Below are positions 42,657 to 50,989 of a DNA stretch of 64,000 nt, in pieces. The notes under the pieces were generated by a model. The model saw nothing but the letters and a program-made list of their open reading frames with translations. It searched no databases and was not told the DNA's origin. The translations under genes were made by a program, and so were the position numbers. Source of the DNA: Anaerostipes amylophilus (GTDB lineage: Bacteria; Bacillota; Clostridia; Lachnospirales; Lachnospiraceae); NCBI RefSeq assembly GCF_025567365.1, contig NZ_JAOQJG010000002.1, positions 124,001 through 188,000 of the forward strand, given 5' to 3'. The stretch's first letter is position 1. Each line of letters begins with the position of its first letter.

Positions 42657-43057
42657 TTGACATTTATTCTTGCTTTTGCTAGTATGATCACAATGAAGAA
42701 AACGGATCGATTACACAGCGTTCTTACAATATGTATTTACTATGGGGAAAATCCATGGGACGGTCCTCATTCCCTAATTGATATGCTAGAAATCCCAGAT
42801 ACTTTTAAACCTTTAATTTCGGATTATAAATTTAACTTAATTGAACTTCGTAAAAGCGAATATTTAAAATTTCACAACGACGATGTCAACACAATATTCA
42901 ATATTAGCAGATTTATTTTTGATGAAAAATATGATAAAATCACTGATATATACAAAGAAAAAATATATCATCCGAATTAGCCATGGTAATTGGTTGCATT
43001 ACTGAATCACAAAAATTAATTAACGATGCTATAAAATCTGAGCAAAAAGAAGAATAA
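42657..43057 (+). pseudogene. Rpn/YhgA-like nuclease remnant with frameshift
   Basis: From 42657 the frame reads LHSVLTICIYYGENPWDGPHS, split here, then LIDMLEIPDTFKPLISDYKF, a conserved central block of Rpn recombination-promoting nucleases. After a frameshift near 42974 it continues AMVIGCITESQKLINDAIKS to TAA 43057. The N-terminal nuclease motif and the tail are missing. Confidence 0.7.
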
Positions 43058-43121
43058 GCAAAAGATAAACTGGATCAGACTTGCAAAAAAGAATCGGATA
43101 CCTACGGATTGTAACTATAGT

Positions 43122-43400
43122 AATCCCCGTATTAGATATGATGGAATCAACTGGTGGATCACAGTAGGCATTGAATACGAAGACTCTGTTAGTGTTTCCT
43201 CCAATGATGGGATAGGGATTGATTTAGGGATTAAAGATTTAGCGATATGTACTGATACGTTAGTCAGGAATTAACGCCTATGGAGAGTACAGGAACTTGT
43301 GAGTAGTACATGAATTGATTCGTTACAAAAGCATACTCGTTGAAGTAGGAATGAAACATAAAGGTTTATAACTTTTTATAAGTTTTCAGTAACGGTACTT
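43122..43400 (+). pseudogene. TnpB (IS200/IS605-family) remnant and right end
   Basis: Codons 43122-43274 give NPRIRYDGINWWITVGIEYE and GIGIDLGIKDLAICTDT, a TnpB segment with the first RuvC motif (GIDLGIKDLA). The rest of the nuclease is deleted. The next ~125 bases resemble the C-terminal coding and right end of such elements (VTKAYS, NIKVYNFL interrupted by stops). In complete elements the right end also encodes the guide RNA; none is assigned here. Confidence 0.65.
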
Positions 43401-43446
43401 GACAGCTATGAAGAGTTGAACAGAAAAGTGTAAACGAGGTGAAACC

Positions 43447-44691
43447 ATGGCATACAAAGAATTGATCAAAAACTTCAACCGTATCCGTAGCTATATGCGG
43501 GAATTCTATGTCTATGGTTTCAAAAAACGAGAAGAATACACAAGAAAAAGCCCAAGATCTTATGATAATGAACGCCGCCGCATAGAAAGTATCCTAGGAA
43601 ATTATATACAATTTCACCAAACAGAAAATGGGAAAAATGTCTTTTTATCCATCGACAGTCGGATCACAGAACATAATCCATTGTATCAGGCATGGAAGAT
43701 AAAGAGTTTTACTGATGGTGATATCACGTTCCATTTTATCATAATGGATATTTTAGAATCAGCAAAAGAAAGTCTTTCCATTCATGAGATTACAAAGCAA
43801 GTAGATCAATATCTTTCTGTATTTGAAAGTCCAAAAGTATTTGATGAGTCAACAATCCGCAAGAAATTAAGAGAATATGTGAACGAGGGAATCATAGAAA
43901 CTGAAAAATGTGGAAAAACATTATATTATAAGAAATCAGATCAAATTTATAAAGGGAATATAGATATTTTAGATTATTTCTCAGAAATAGTACCATGCGG
44001 GGTGATAGGTTCATTTTTGCTGGACCAGCAGCTAAAACATAAAGGAAAATTTGCATTTAAACATCACTACATCACAGGAACGATGGATAGTGATGTGATG
44101 TGTCAGTTATTCGAAGCAATGCAGAAGAAAAGCAGTGTGACAATTCAAATGCTTCAAAAAAGGACAGGCAATAAGACAAAAATGAAAGTAATTCCATTAC
44201 AAATTTTCATCAGCGTACAAAGTGGCAGACAGTACTTGATGGCGTACAGCCAACAGTTTAAACGAATTTCATCTTTCAGACTAGATCGTATAATATCAGT
44301 AAAAATAGAAAAAGAAGATAAAGATTTTCAAGAATTAAGAAAAAAATTGAAACACATGAAGAAACACATATGGGGTGTCAGCACAACTTCAAGGTCAGGA
44401 GAGAGGATGGAGACTGTAGAGTTTACAGTTCATTATGAAGAAAATGAACCATATATCCATCAAAGACTGGAACGGGAAAAGAGATGCGGAAAAGTCAAAA
44501 AGATTGATGATCATACAAGCCGTTTTTATGCAGAAGTATACGATGCAAGTGAACTAGTGCCATGGATCAGGACTTTTCTATGCAGGATCACAGAAATTCA
44601 TTTTTCAAACAAGATTTTGGAAACCCAGTTTAAAAGAGATATTCAAAAAATGTATGAACTATATGATCTGGAAGGTGGTGAAGTACAATGA
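43447..44691 (+). CDS. WYL-domain transcriptional regulator 1
   Basis: 414 residues. An N-terminal helical segment (FNRIRSYMREFYVYGFKKRE) and a winged helix (SLSIHEITKQVDQYLSVFE to EYVNEGIIETEKCGKTLYY, about residues 100-160) precede a WYL domain near 215-290 (RQYLMAYSQQFKRISSFRLD) and a WCX-like C-terminus. WYL proteins sense nucleic acid or nucleotide ligands and regulate stress and defence genes. It overlaps the second WYL gene by an ATGA and is in front of rtcB. GAGGTG precedes the ATG. Confidence 0.85.
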   Translation: MAYKELIKNFNRIRSYMREFYVYGFKKREEYTRKSPRSYDNERRRIESILGNYIQFHQTENGKNVFLSIDSRITEHNPLYQAWKIKSFTDGDITFHFIIMDILESAKESLSIHEITKQVDQYLSVFESPKVFDESTIRKKLREYVNEGIIETEKCGKTLYYKKSDQIYKGNIDILDYFSEIVPCGVIGSFLLDQQLKHKGKFAFKHHYITGTMDSDVMCQLFEAMQKKSSVTIQMLQKRTGNKTKMKVIPLQIFISVQSGRQYLMAYSQQFKRISSFRLDRIISVKIEKEDKDFQELRKKLKHMKKHIWGVSTTSRSGERMETVEFTVHYEENEPYIHQRLEREKRCGKVKKIDDHTSRFYAEVYDASELVPWIRTFLCRITEIHFSNKILETQFKRDIQKMYELYDLEGGEVQ

Positions 44692-45635
44692 TATTTCATG
44701 AAATTTACAGTGTGTATTATCAGACAGTTGCCAAAATTCTGGAGGTAGCATTAGATCATCCATTAAAGAAAGATGAGATATGTAAGATTATAGAGAAATA
44801 TGCATTTTCAGAAAGTGTACTAAGCATAGAACCAGCACTAAGAGAACAAAAATGGCAGTTGATTAGGTCAGATGGAACAACGGTTCTAAAGGATCATCCA
44901 TCCATGCCACTTACAACAATTCAAAAACGATGGTTAAAATCCATCTGCCAAGATCCAAGAATTCATTTATTTCAAGATGATCTGAAAGAAATAGACTTTC
45001 CAGAGATAGAACCATTATTTACTCTAGATGATTTCTATATCTTTGACCAATATCAAGATGGAGATGATTATACAGATAAAGTTTATATTAGAAATTTCAG
45101 AATGATCCTTGACGCGATTAAGAATCAATACCCGTTAGAAATTACTACATATAATCATAAAGGCCAAAAAGTATCAATGAAGATTTTGCCGAAATATCTT
45201 GAATATTCCGAAAAAGATGATAAATTCCGTGTCGCAGGATTTGGAAGCAGATTAGGTGGAACAGTGAATCTTGGAAGGATTATAAGCTGTGAACGTGCAG
45301 AAATAAGTGAAAATGCAGAGTTGATACATAGAATTCCACCAAGGAAAAGAAGAGTCATCTTTGAACTTAAAGATGAAAGAAATGCTTTAGAAAGAGCCCT
45401 GTTACACTTTGCACATTTTCCAAAGAAAGCAGAAAGAATTGAGAGAAACCAATATCAGATTACCATTGATTATGATAAAGATGATGAGACAGAGATGGTA
45501 ATTCGTATTTTATCTTTTGGTCCCATGTTCAAAGTTGTACAGCCAGATCATTTTGTAAATTTAATCAAGGAACGTTTAAGAAAACAAAAAAGTTCGCAAC
45601 TTTTTTTCCATGATAAGAAACATATTTCCAGATAG
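44688..45635 (+). CDS. WYL-domain transcriptional regulator 2
   Basis: 315 residues, coupled to the preceding gene. The N-terminal part is divergent (QTVAKILEVALDHPLKKDEI, helix-turn-helix-like), and the WYL domain covers about 130-205 (NQYPLEITTYNHKGQKVSMK, ILPKYLEYSEKDDKFRVAGF). A WCX region follows (RVIFELKDERNALERALLHF). The tandem WYL pair probably acts as a heteromer. It is 30 bases before rtcB. Confidence 0.85.
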   Translation: MIFHEIYSVYYQTVAKILEVALDHPLKKDEICKIIEKYAFSESVLSIEPALREQKWQLIRSDGTTVLKDHPSMPLTTIQKRWLKSICQDPRIHLFQDDLKEIDFPEIEPLFTLDDFYIFDQYQDGDDYTDKVYIRNFRMILDAIKNQYPLEITTYNHKGQKVSMKILPKYLEYSEKDDKFRVAGFGSRLGGTVNLGRIISCERAEISENAELIHRIPPRKRRVIFELKDERNALERALLHFAHFPKKAERIERNQYQITIDYDKDDETEMVIRILSFGPMFKVVQPDHFVNLIKERLRKQKSSQLFFHDKKHISR

Positions 45636-45665
45636 AATAAAGAAAAAAAGAAAGGAATGAGAAAT

Positions 45666-46871
45666 ATGTTAGAAATCAAAGGAAAAGTAAATACAGCAAT
45701 CTGTTACGCAAAAGTAATTGAAGAAGAAGCTATCGAGCAGATTAGGACGATGTGCGACTATGAACTGACAAGAAACAGCAAAATCCGTATTATGCCGGAT
45801 GTCCATGCAGGAGCTGGATGTACGATTGGAACAACAATGACTGTCATTGATAAAGCATGTCCAAATGTTGTCGGAGTTGATATTGGATGTGGAATGTATA
45901 CAGTGAAATTAAAAGAGAAAGAATTAGATTTCGAAAAAATAGATGAAGCATGTCATTATATTCCTTCTGGAAAGAATGTATGGGAAGGCAGAGAAGAACG
46001 ACTTAATCTTGAACAATTACGATGCAGAAGAAATCTAAACAATACAAAAAGATTGGAACGATCCCTTGGAACACTTGGCGGTGGAAATCATTTTATTGAG
46101 ATCGATCAGGCATCAGATGGAACATATTATTTAGTTATCCATTCAGGCAGCCGTAATTTGGGAAAACAGGTGGCAGAATATTATCAGCAGCTGGCAGTAG
46201 ATCTTCACATGGGAAAAGAGGAATATTTTGCCAAAAGAGATGAAATCATAAAAACTTATAAGGCATCAGGGCGAAGAAAAGAGATACAAGAAGCATTAAA
46301 GGAATTAAAGAAAAGCTATAAAACAAAAGTTTTAAGCATTCCAGAAGATCTCTGCTGGTTATATGGAGAATTTTTAGAAGATTATTTACATGATGTAGAA
46401 ATCTGTCAGTCATTTGCAAAAAGGAACAGAGAAAAAATGGCAGAGATCATTTTAGAAAGAACAGGAATGACAGCGGAAGAATCCTTCCACACAATTCACA
46501 ATTACATCGACACAGAAGAGATGATTTTGAGAAAAGGCGCAATTGCAGCACATAAAGGGGAAAAATTACTGATTCCAGTCAATATGAGAGATGGTTCCAT
46601 TCTGGCAATCGGAAAAGGAAACAAAGAATGGAATGATTCAGCACCACATGGTGCAGGCAGATTAATGTCAAGAACGAAGGCAAAAGATCAGTTAGATATG
46701 CAAGCATATAAAGAATCCATGAAAGGAATTTACACAACATCAGTTAATGAACAGACACTAGATGAAGCACCGATGGCTTATAAATCTTTGGAAGATATTA
46801 TTGATGTGGTCAGAGAGTCAGTAAATGTGGTGGAAGTGATGAAGCCTGTATTTAATTTTAAGGCTTCATAA
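45666..46871 (+). CDS. rtcB: RNA ligase RtcB
   Basis: ATG 45666 is preferred (401 residues) because AAAGGA is eight bases upstream; ATG 45657 abuts the site. RtcB blocks are all present: MPDVHAGAGCTIG, NVVGVDIGCGMYTV (metal Asp and Cys), GTLGGGNHFIEI, HSGSRNLG, and DSAPHGAGRLMSR with the guanylylated His. It joins 2',3'-cyclic phosphate or 3'-phosphate RNA ends to 5'-OH ends with GTP and Mn, in RNA repair. No RtcA or RtcR is nearby; the WYL pair takes that place in the operon. Confidence 0.92.
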   Translation: MLEIKGKVNTAICYAKVIEEEAIEQIRTMCDYELTRNSKIRIMPDVHAGAGCTIGTTMTVIDKACPNVVGVDIGCGMYTVKLKEKELDFEKIDEACHYIPSGKNVWEGREERLNLEQLRCRRNLNNTKRLERSLGTLGGGNHFIEIDQASDGTYYLVIHSGSRNLGKQVAEYYQQLAVDLHMGKEEYFAKRDEIIKTYKASGRRKEIQEALKELKKSYKTKVLSIPEDLCWLYGEFLEDYLHDVEICQSFAKRNREKMAEIILERTGMTAEESFHTIHNYIDTEEMILRKGAIAAHKGEKLLIPVNMRDGSILAIGKGNKEWNDSAPHGAGRLMSRTKAKDQLDMQAYKESMKGIYTTSVNEQTLDEAPMAYKSLEDIIDVVRESVNVVEVMKPVFNFKAS

Positions 46872-46872
46872 T

Positions 46873-46925
46873 AAAAAATAATATCATTCGAGGAAATATA
46901 AATTCTGAGAATGATATTATTTTTA
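46873..46925. terminator. Bidirectional terminator after rtcB
   Basis: AAAAAATAATATCATTC pairs with GAATGATATTATTTTT over about 16 bp, between convergent genes. Confidence 0.85.
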
Positions 46926-46931
46926 TAAATA

Positions 46932-47549
46932 TTATACTAATGAATTCTGATAATTCAACAAATCTGCCATAGGTTTTGACATATTCAAATACTGTCTCGT
47001 ATTTCTCCTAAGATTATTCTTAGTTCCACCTTTAAGCATCTTATCATGTGTAGCAAAGAAGTCTTTATCTTCTTCAAAAGGTGTTCGAACAATATGAATA
47101 TCCACAATCTCATCTAAGAACCGATTCTGATGAAAAATCTTTCTTGTGCACTCTTTCTTATATAAAGGATGCAGCTGATTTACCGTAAACTGGAAATAAA
47201 GAGAATTAAGTAACGGTTCATCACTGTCTAATAAAAACTGATAATCGCCATCCAAAATCTTCTGTCCCTGTTCCTTTGTCAGAGGAATTTTTGTCTTATC
47301 AACGACTGATCCGTTTCGTTTTCTCTGCATCAGATAAAGATCCTCGTCATTTTCCATATAAAAATAATATGTAAATGGGGAACTGTCCTCTGCTCCTTCA
47401 AACATTAATACCTTGACCGGAAGACTGATCATATATTTATCAGGAGATTTGGACAGGATGTATTCTTCCTGTGTCTGGTCATATTCAGCCTGGCTGATAT
47501 TCTTCGTAACTTCGGTATAAGAAAGTTTTTCAATTGCTGTATTTTTCAT
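46932..47549 (-). CDS. Hypothetical protein, possibly VTC/CYTH-like
   Basis: 205 residues, no signal or membrane segment. The centre (YYFYMENDEDLYLMQRKRNG, then SVVDKTKIPLTKEQGQKIL) resembles the basic strand and linker of VTC-type polyphosphate polymerase domains (xKRxGxVxxKxxxPL). The C-terminus is basic (LKGGTKNNLRRNTRQYLNM). The resemblance is weak and the full VTC length (about 230) is not reached, so I leave it unassigned. Confidence 0.6.
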   Translation of the reverse strand: MKNTAIEKLSYTEVTKNISQAEYDQTQEEYILSKSPDKYMISLPVKVLMFEGAEDSSPFTYYFYMENDEDLYLMQRKRNGSVVDKTKIPLTKEQGQKILDGDYQFLLDSDEPLLNSLYFQFTVNQLHPLYKKECTRKIFHQNRFLDEIVDIHIVRTPFEEDKDFFATHDKMLKGGTKNNLRRNTRQYLNMSKPMADLLNYQNSLV

Positions 47550-47695
47550 GATAACTCCTAACCCGTGCTTTGTTATTAACTTCTCTTATTATATCAGAGG
47601 AATATGATAAAATCATGACCTATTTATAAAAAAACTATTAACAATTGATAGATTTTCTAAATACCCTGTGCTAAGATAAAATCTGGAGGAAAACT

Positions 47696-49012
47696 ATGGA
47701 TTTATTTGAATATGCAAGAGAATTAAATAAAGATAAAGAATCCCCATTAGCAGGGAGAATGAGACCGACAACTCTTGATGAAGTGGTTGGACAGGAACAT
47801 ATCATTGGAAAAGATAAATTATTATATAGAGCCATCAAAGCAGACAAGATTAGTTCCATTATTTTCTATGGACCACCGGGCACAGGAAAGACAACTTTAG
47901 CTAAAGTCATTGCCAATACAACAAAGGCCAATTTTGTGCAGATGAATGCAACAACATCTGGAAAGAAAGATATGCAGGAAGCAGTGAAAAATGCGAAAGA
48001 ATCACTTGGAATGTATCAGAAGAAGACAATTCTGTTTATCGATGAGATCCACAGATTTAATAAAGCACAGCAAGATTATCTGCTGCCATTTGTTGAAGAT
48101 GGAACGATCATTTTGATCGGAGCAACGACAGAGAATCCGTATTTTGAAGTCAATCAGGCGTTGATCTCAAGATCGAATGTATTTGAACTGCATTCACTAG
48201 ATAAAGAAGATATTAAGAAATTAATTTTAAGAGCCATCACCGATGATGAAAAAGGAATGGGAATTTACGGTGCAACGATCACGGATGATGCACTGGATTT
48301 TCTTTCTGATATGGCAGAAGGAGATGCAAGAAGTGCCTTGAATGCGATCGAACTTGGAATCTTAACAACAGAGCCAGCTGAAGATGGAAAGATTCACATT
48401 GATATCGATGTCGCACAGGAATGTATCCAGCGGAGAGTGACAAAATATGATAAAGACGGAGACAATCACTACGATGTGATTTCTGCATTTATCAAAAGTA
48501 TGCGAGGATCAGATCCAGACGCAGCAGTTTACTATCTGGCAAGAATGATCGATGCTGGAGAAAGTGTGACATTTATTGCAAGACGAGTGATGATCTGTGC
48601 ATCCGAGGATGTTGGAAATGCGGATCCACAGGCACTGCAGGTAGCAGTTGCAGCCTCACAGGCAGTCGAACGGATCGGAATGCCAGAAGCAAGGATCATT
48701 CTTGCACAGGCAGTGACCTATGTAGCCAGTGCACCAAAGAGTAATGCAGCCTATATGGCAGTTGATCATGCCTTAGAATCTGTCAGAAATCACAAGATTG
48801 GAGCAGTTCCAAATCATTTACGAGATGCCCACTATAAAGGAGCAGCAAAGCTAGGACATGGAATCGGATATAAATATGCACACGATTACCCAGATCATTA
48901 TGTAAAACAACAGTATCTTCCAGATGAACTTCTAGGAACCACATTTTATGAACCAACCGAAAATGGATATGAAAAGAATATCAAAGAATATTTAGAAAGA
49001 ATTAGAAAATAA
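47696..49012 (+). CDS. rarA: Replication-associated recombination protein A (RarA/MgsA)
   Basis: 438 residues, family length. MRPTTLDEVVGQEHIIGKDK opens the AAA domain; Walker A is GPPGTGKTTLAK, Walker B is LFIDEIHRF, and sensor 1 is IGATTENPYFEVN. The C-terminal helical tetramerisation part has PDAAVYYLARMIDAGE and GAAKLGHG. It acts as an ATP-driven clamp-loader-like protein at stalled replication forks. GGAGG precedes the ATG. Confidence 0.95.
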   Translation: MDLFEYARELNKDKESPLAGRMRPTTLDEVVGQEHIIGKDKLLYRAIKADKISSIIFYGPPGTGKTTLAKVIANTTKANFVQMNATTSGKKDMQEAVKNAKESLGMYQKKTILFIDEIHRFNKAQQDYLLPFVEDGTIILIGATTENPYFEVNQALISRSNVFELHSLDKEDIKKLILRAITDDEKGMGIYGATITDDALDFLSDMAEGDARSALNAIELGILTTEPAEDGKIHIDIDVAQECIQRRVTKYDKDGDNHYDVISAFIKSMRGSDPDAAVYYLARMIDAGESVTFIARRVMICASEDVGNADPQALQVAVAASQAVERIGMPEARIILAQAVTYVASAPKSNAAYMAVDHALESVRNHKIGAVPNHLRDAHYKGAAKLGHGIGYKYAHDYPDHYVKQQYLPDELLGTTFYEPTENGYEKNIKEYLERIRK

Positions 49013-49057
49013 AAAGAATCCCTGTCACCTAAAACTTAAGGTGACAGGGATTCTTTT
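49011..49057. terminator. Bidirectional terminator after rarA
   Basis: AAAGAATCCCTGTCACCT pairs with AGGTGACAGGGATTCTTT (18 bp), seven-base loop and T run. It serves rarA (+) and the small gene at 49056 (-). Confidence 0.9.
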
Positions 49058-49256
49058 ACTCGTTCTTATTCTTGCTCCATTTATATAAAAATGACATTGC
49101 CCATAAAAAGATCGGAAAGAAAAACATCAAAAACAGCGATATCCAGAACAACTGGCTTCCAGTCACTGCAAAGAAGATGGTAGATCCGACAATGGCAAGT
49201 AATATAATGATCAGCAGGATTGCTGTGATCTGCTTCATACGTTTTTGCTTCTGCAT
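49056..49256 (-). CDS. Small two-helix membrane protein
   Basis: 66 residues with two hydrophobic helices (ITAILLIIILLAIVGSTIFF and LFWISLFLMFFFPIFLWAMS) and basic ends. AAAGGA lies seven bases before the ATG. Its size and ribosome site support a real gene. No family recognised. Confidence 0.65.
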   Translation of the reverse strand: MQKQKRMKQITAILLIIILLAIVGSTIFFAVTGSQLFWISLFLMFFFPIFLWAMSFLYKWSKNKNE

Positions 49257-49377
49257 GATGATATCCTTTCGTAATTATGTATACCTATGAGGTATCCTAG
49301 CATATATTTGAGTGTTTTGAAAGAAAAAAATTATAAAAGAAATGTATAAGAAGCAAAAGAGAGGACATAATAGGAAT

Positions 49378-49470
49378 ATCCAGTTGATAAAGAAACTGGA
49401 TAAAGAAATACTTATCCTCCCCTTAAGTATTCCCCCACTCTACAATGGCGTAGAATGGGGGATTTTTTTT
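49378..49470 (+). terminator. Hairpin pair and terminator, possible small RNA
   Basis: ATCCAGTT with AACTGGAT forms a short hairpin at 49378-49401. CCCCCACTCTAC with GTAGAATGGGGG, then ATTTTTTTT, forms a strong terminator at 49432-49470. No + gene upstream ends here, since the only gene is the - strand gene at 49056-49256. A small transcript of about 100-170 bases could be terminated here; no clear promoter was found. Confidence 0.5.
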
Positions 49471-49557
49471 AAAATCATAAAGAATGGACCACTTTATTGA
49501 AGAAGTTGTACTGCATGAAGAAGTTATAGACGTGCAAAAGCTGATGAATGATATCAA

Positions 49558-49731
49558 GTTATTATAGAAGATAATGAGCTAAACAGAGAAATTGCCAAGT
49601 TCATTTTGCAAGATGAAAATATGATCGTCACAGAAGCCAAAGATGGAAAAGAAGCAGTCGAAATTTTTAAAAAGAGCAAGGAGCATAGCTATGATCTGAT
49701 CTTGATGGATAAAATTGTCCAGTATTGTTGA
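49558..49731 (+). pseudogene. Response-regulator receiver domain remnant
   Basis: 57 codons reading VIIEDNELNREIAKFILQDE and AVEIFKKSKEHSYDLILMD, the first half of a REC domain up to the phospho-acceptor Asp, then KIVQYC and a stop. A preceding piece in another frame (49484 on, DHFIEEVVLHEEVIDVQKLM) suggests that a hybrid histidine kinase once stood here. Confidence 0.75.
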
Positions 49732-49756
49732 AAAAAAGCAAAAGATTTGTTATAGT
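49728..49756 (+). promoter_or_regulatory. Promoter of the SEC-C gene
   Basis: TTGAAA at 49728-49733, 17-bp spacer, TATAGT at 49751-49756, ending 45 bases before the start codon. Confidence 0.65.
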
Positions 49757-49800
49757 ATCAAAGGAAAATAACATTTTAAAAAGAAAAGGATGGAATGAAC

Positions 49801-50307
49801 ATGGCTTTATTACAGGAATGGCGTGATTACGCATATAAATTTGACGATAGAACAGCAGAAGGACAGCAGTTCTGGTTAAATTACTTCAACATTGAAAAAG
49901 GAATCTACGAGAAATTATTAGCTGACAAAGATACAGTGGTATCTGGAACAGTCAAAGAATTAGCAGATAAATACGAGACAGAATTACAGATGTTCGTAGG
50001 ATTCTTAGATGGAATCAACGACAGCTTAAAAGAAGCAAACCCAATCGAAGAGATGGATGAAAATACACAGGTAAGCTTAGATATCGACTTCGAGAAATTA
50101 TACTACAACATGGTTGGATGCCGTGCAGAATGGCTTTACAACTTAAAAGAATGGGATGACATTCTTACAGAAGAAAGAAGAAAAGAACTGTACAAAGAAT
50201 CTAGAAATTCAACAACCGTTGTAAAAGGAAAGAAGATCGGAAGAAACGATCCATGCCCATGCGGAAGCGGTAAAAAATATAAAAAATGCTGTGGAAGAAA
50301 CGCTTAA
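49801..50307 (+). CDS. SEC-C zinc-binding domain protein
   Basis: 168 residues from ATG 49801 (ATG 49795 is possible). The N-terminal part is helical (LLQEWRDYAYKFDDRTAEGQ), and the C-terminus is GRNDPCPCGSGKKYKKCC, the SEC-C motif that binds one zinc and, in SecA, helps contact SecB or ribosomes. Stand-alone SEC-C proteins are common and mostly of unknown function. The gene is monocistronic with its own promoter and terminator. Confidence 0.85.
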   Translation: MALLQEWRDYAYKFDDRTAEGQQFWLNYFNIEKGIYEKLLADKDTVVSGTVKELADKYETELQMFVGFLDGINDSLKEANPIEEMDENTQVSLDIDFEKLYYNMVGCRAEWLYNLKEWDDILTEERRKELYKESRNSTTVVKGKKIGRNDPCPCGSGKKYKKCCGRNA

Positions 50308-50346
50308 TTCGTTGAAATCGTGAAGTATTTCAGTATTTAAATGAGA

Positions 50347-50395
50347 TAAAAGAGCCTTTTAGCTAATACAATAGCTGAAGGGTTCTTTTTTTCTT
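50347..50395 (+). terminator. Terminator after the SEC-C gene
   Basis: AAGAGCCTTTTAGCT pairs with AGCTGAAGGGTTCTT around a nine-base loop, followed by TTTTTTTC. Confidence 0.8.
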
Positions 50396-50419
50396 ATAGA
50401 AGAATCTGATAAAAAAAAG

Positions 50420-50480
50420 TTGACCTTTTGTATACAAGGTGCTATTATTTCAATTAGTTGTCTAATTATTAGTTATCTAA
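50420..50480 (+). promoter_or_regulatory. Promoter with twin MarR-type operators
   Basis: TTGACC 50420-50425, 17-bp spacer, TATTAT 50443-50448. Immediately downstream are two direct copies of TTAG-n4-CTAA (50454-50465 and 50469-50480, 15 bp apart), each a palindrome, placed where a repressor would block initiation. They are probable autoregulation sites of the MarR gene that follows. Confidence 0.7.
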
Positions 50481-50512
50481 TTAAAAATAAAAAAGCAAAG
50501 AAAGGAGCATAC

Positions 50513-50989
50513 ATGAGAAAGTGTGAGGGGATTTATAGTTTGATCGGTAAAGTAAATCACAAGAGTGCGATTTACGGCTTTGAACTTCTCAAAGAAAAAA
50601 ATCTTCATCCAAGACAGATGCCACTGATCATCCATTTAAGTAAATGTGAAGGATGTACACAGAAGGAACTGGCAGAGAAGATGCAGATCAAACCATCTAC
50701 GTTAAATGTAATGATTGGACGAATGGAAAAGAATGGATATATAGAGAAGAAACAAGACGAAAAAGATTCAAGAAAAAGCAGGATTTATTTCACTGAGAAA
50801 GGAAAAAGTATCAGTGAAGACTGTCACAAGAGATTTGCTATGATACAGCAGAAACTTCAAGAGTATTTTACAAAAGAGGAGCAGGAAGAACTTGACCGTC
50901 TACTAAATAAATTCTGTGATTGTCTGGATGAACAGACAGAGATATTAAAAAAAGAAAGAAAGGAAAGAAAGGAAAGATCAGATGCTTAA
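50513..50989 (+). CDS. MarR-family transcriptional regulator
   Basis: ATG 50513 follows AAAGGAG and gives 158 residues; the longer frame to 50420 crosses the operators. The winged helix spans roughly residues 40-105 (CTQKELAEKMQIKPSTLNVM, IEKKQDEKDSRKSRIYFTEK). The C-terminus is a lysine- and glutamate-rich helix. It overlaps the first ABC gene by eight bases and most likely represses the exporter until a drug or toxic compound binds. Confidence 0.9.
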   Translation: MRKCEGIYSLIGKVNHKSAIYGFELLKEKNLHPRQMPLIIHLSKCEGCTQKELAEKMQIKPSTLNVMIGRMEKNGYIEKKQDEKDSRKSRIYFTEKGKSISEDCHKRFAMIQQKLQEYFTKEEQEELDRLLNKFCDCLDEQTEILKKERKERKERSDA

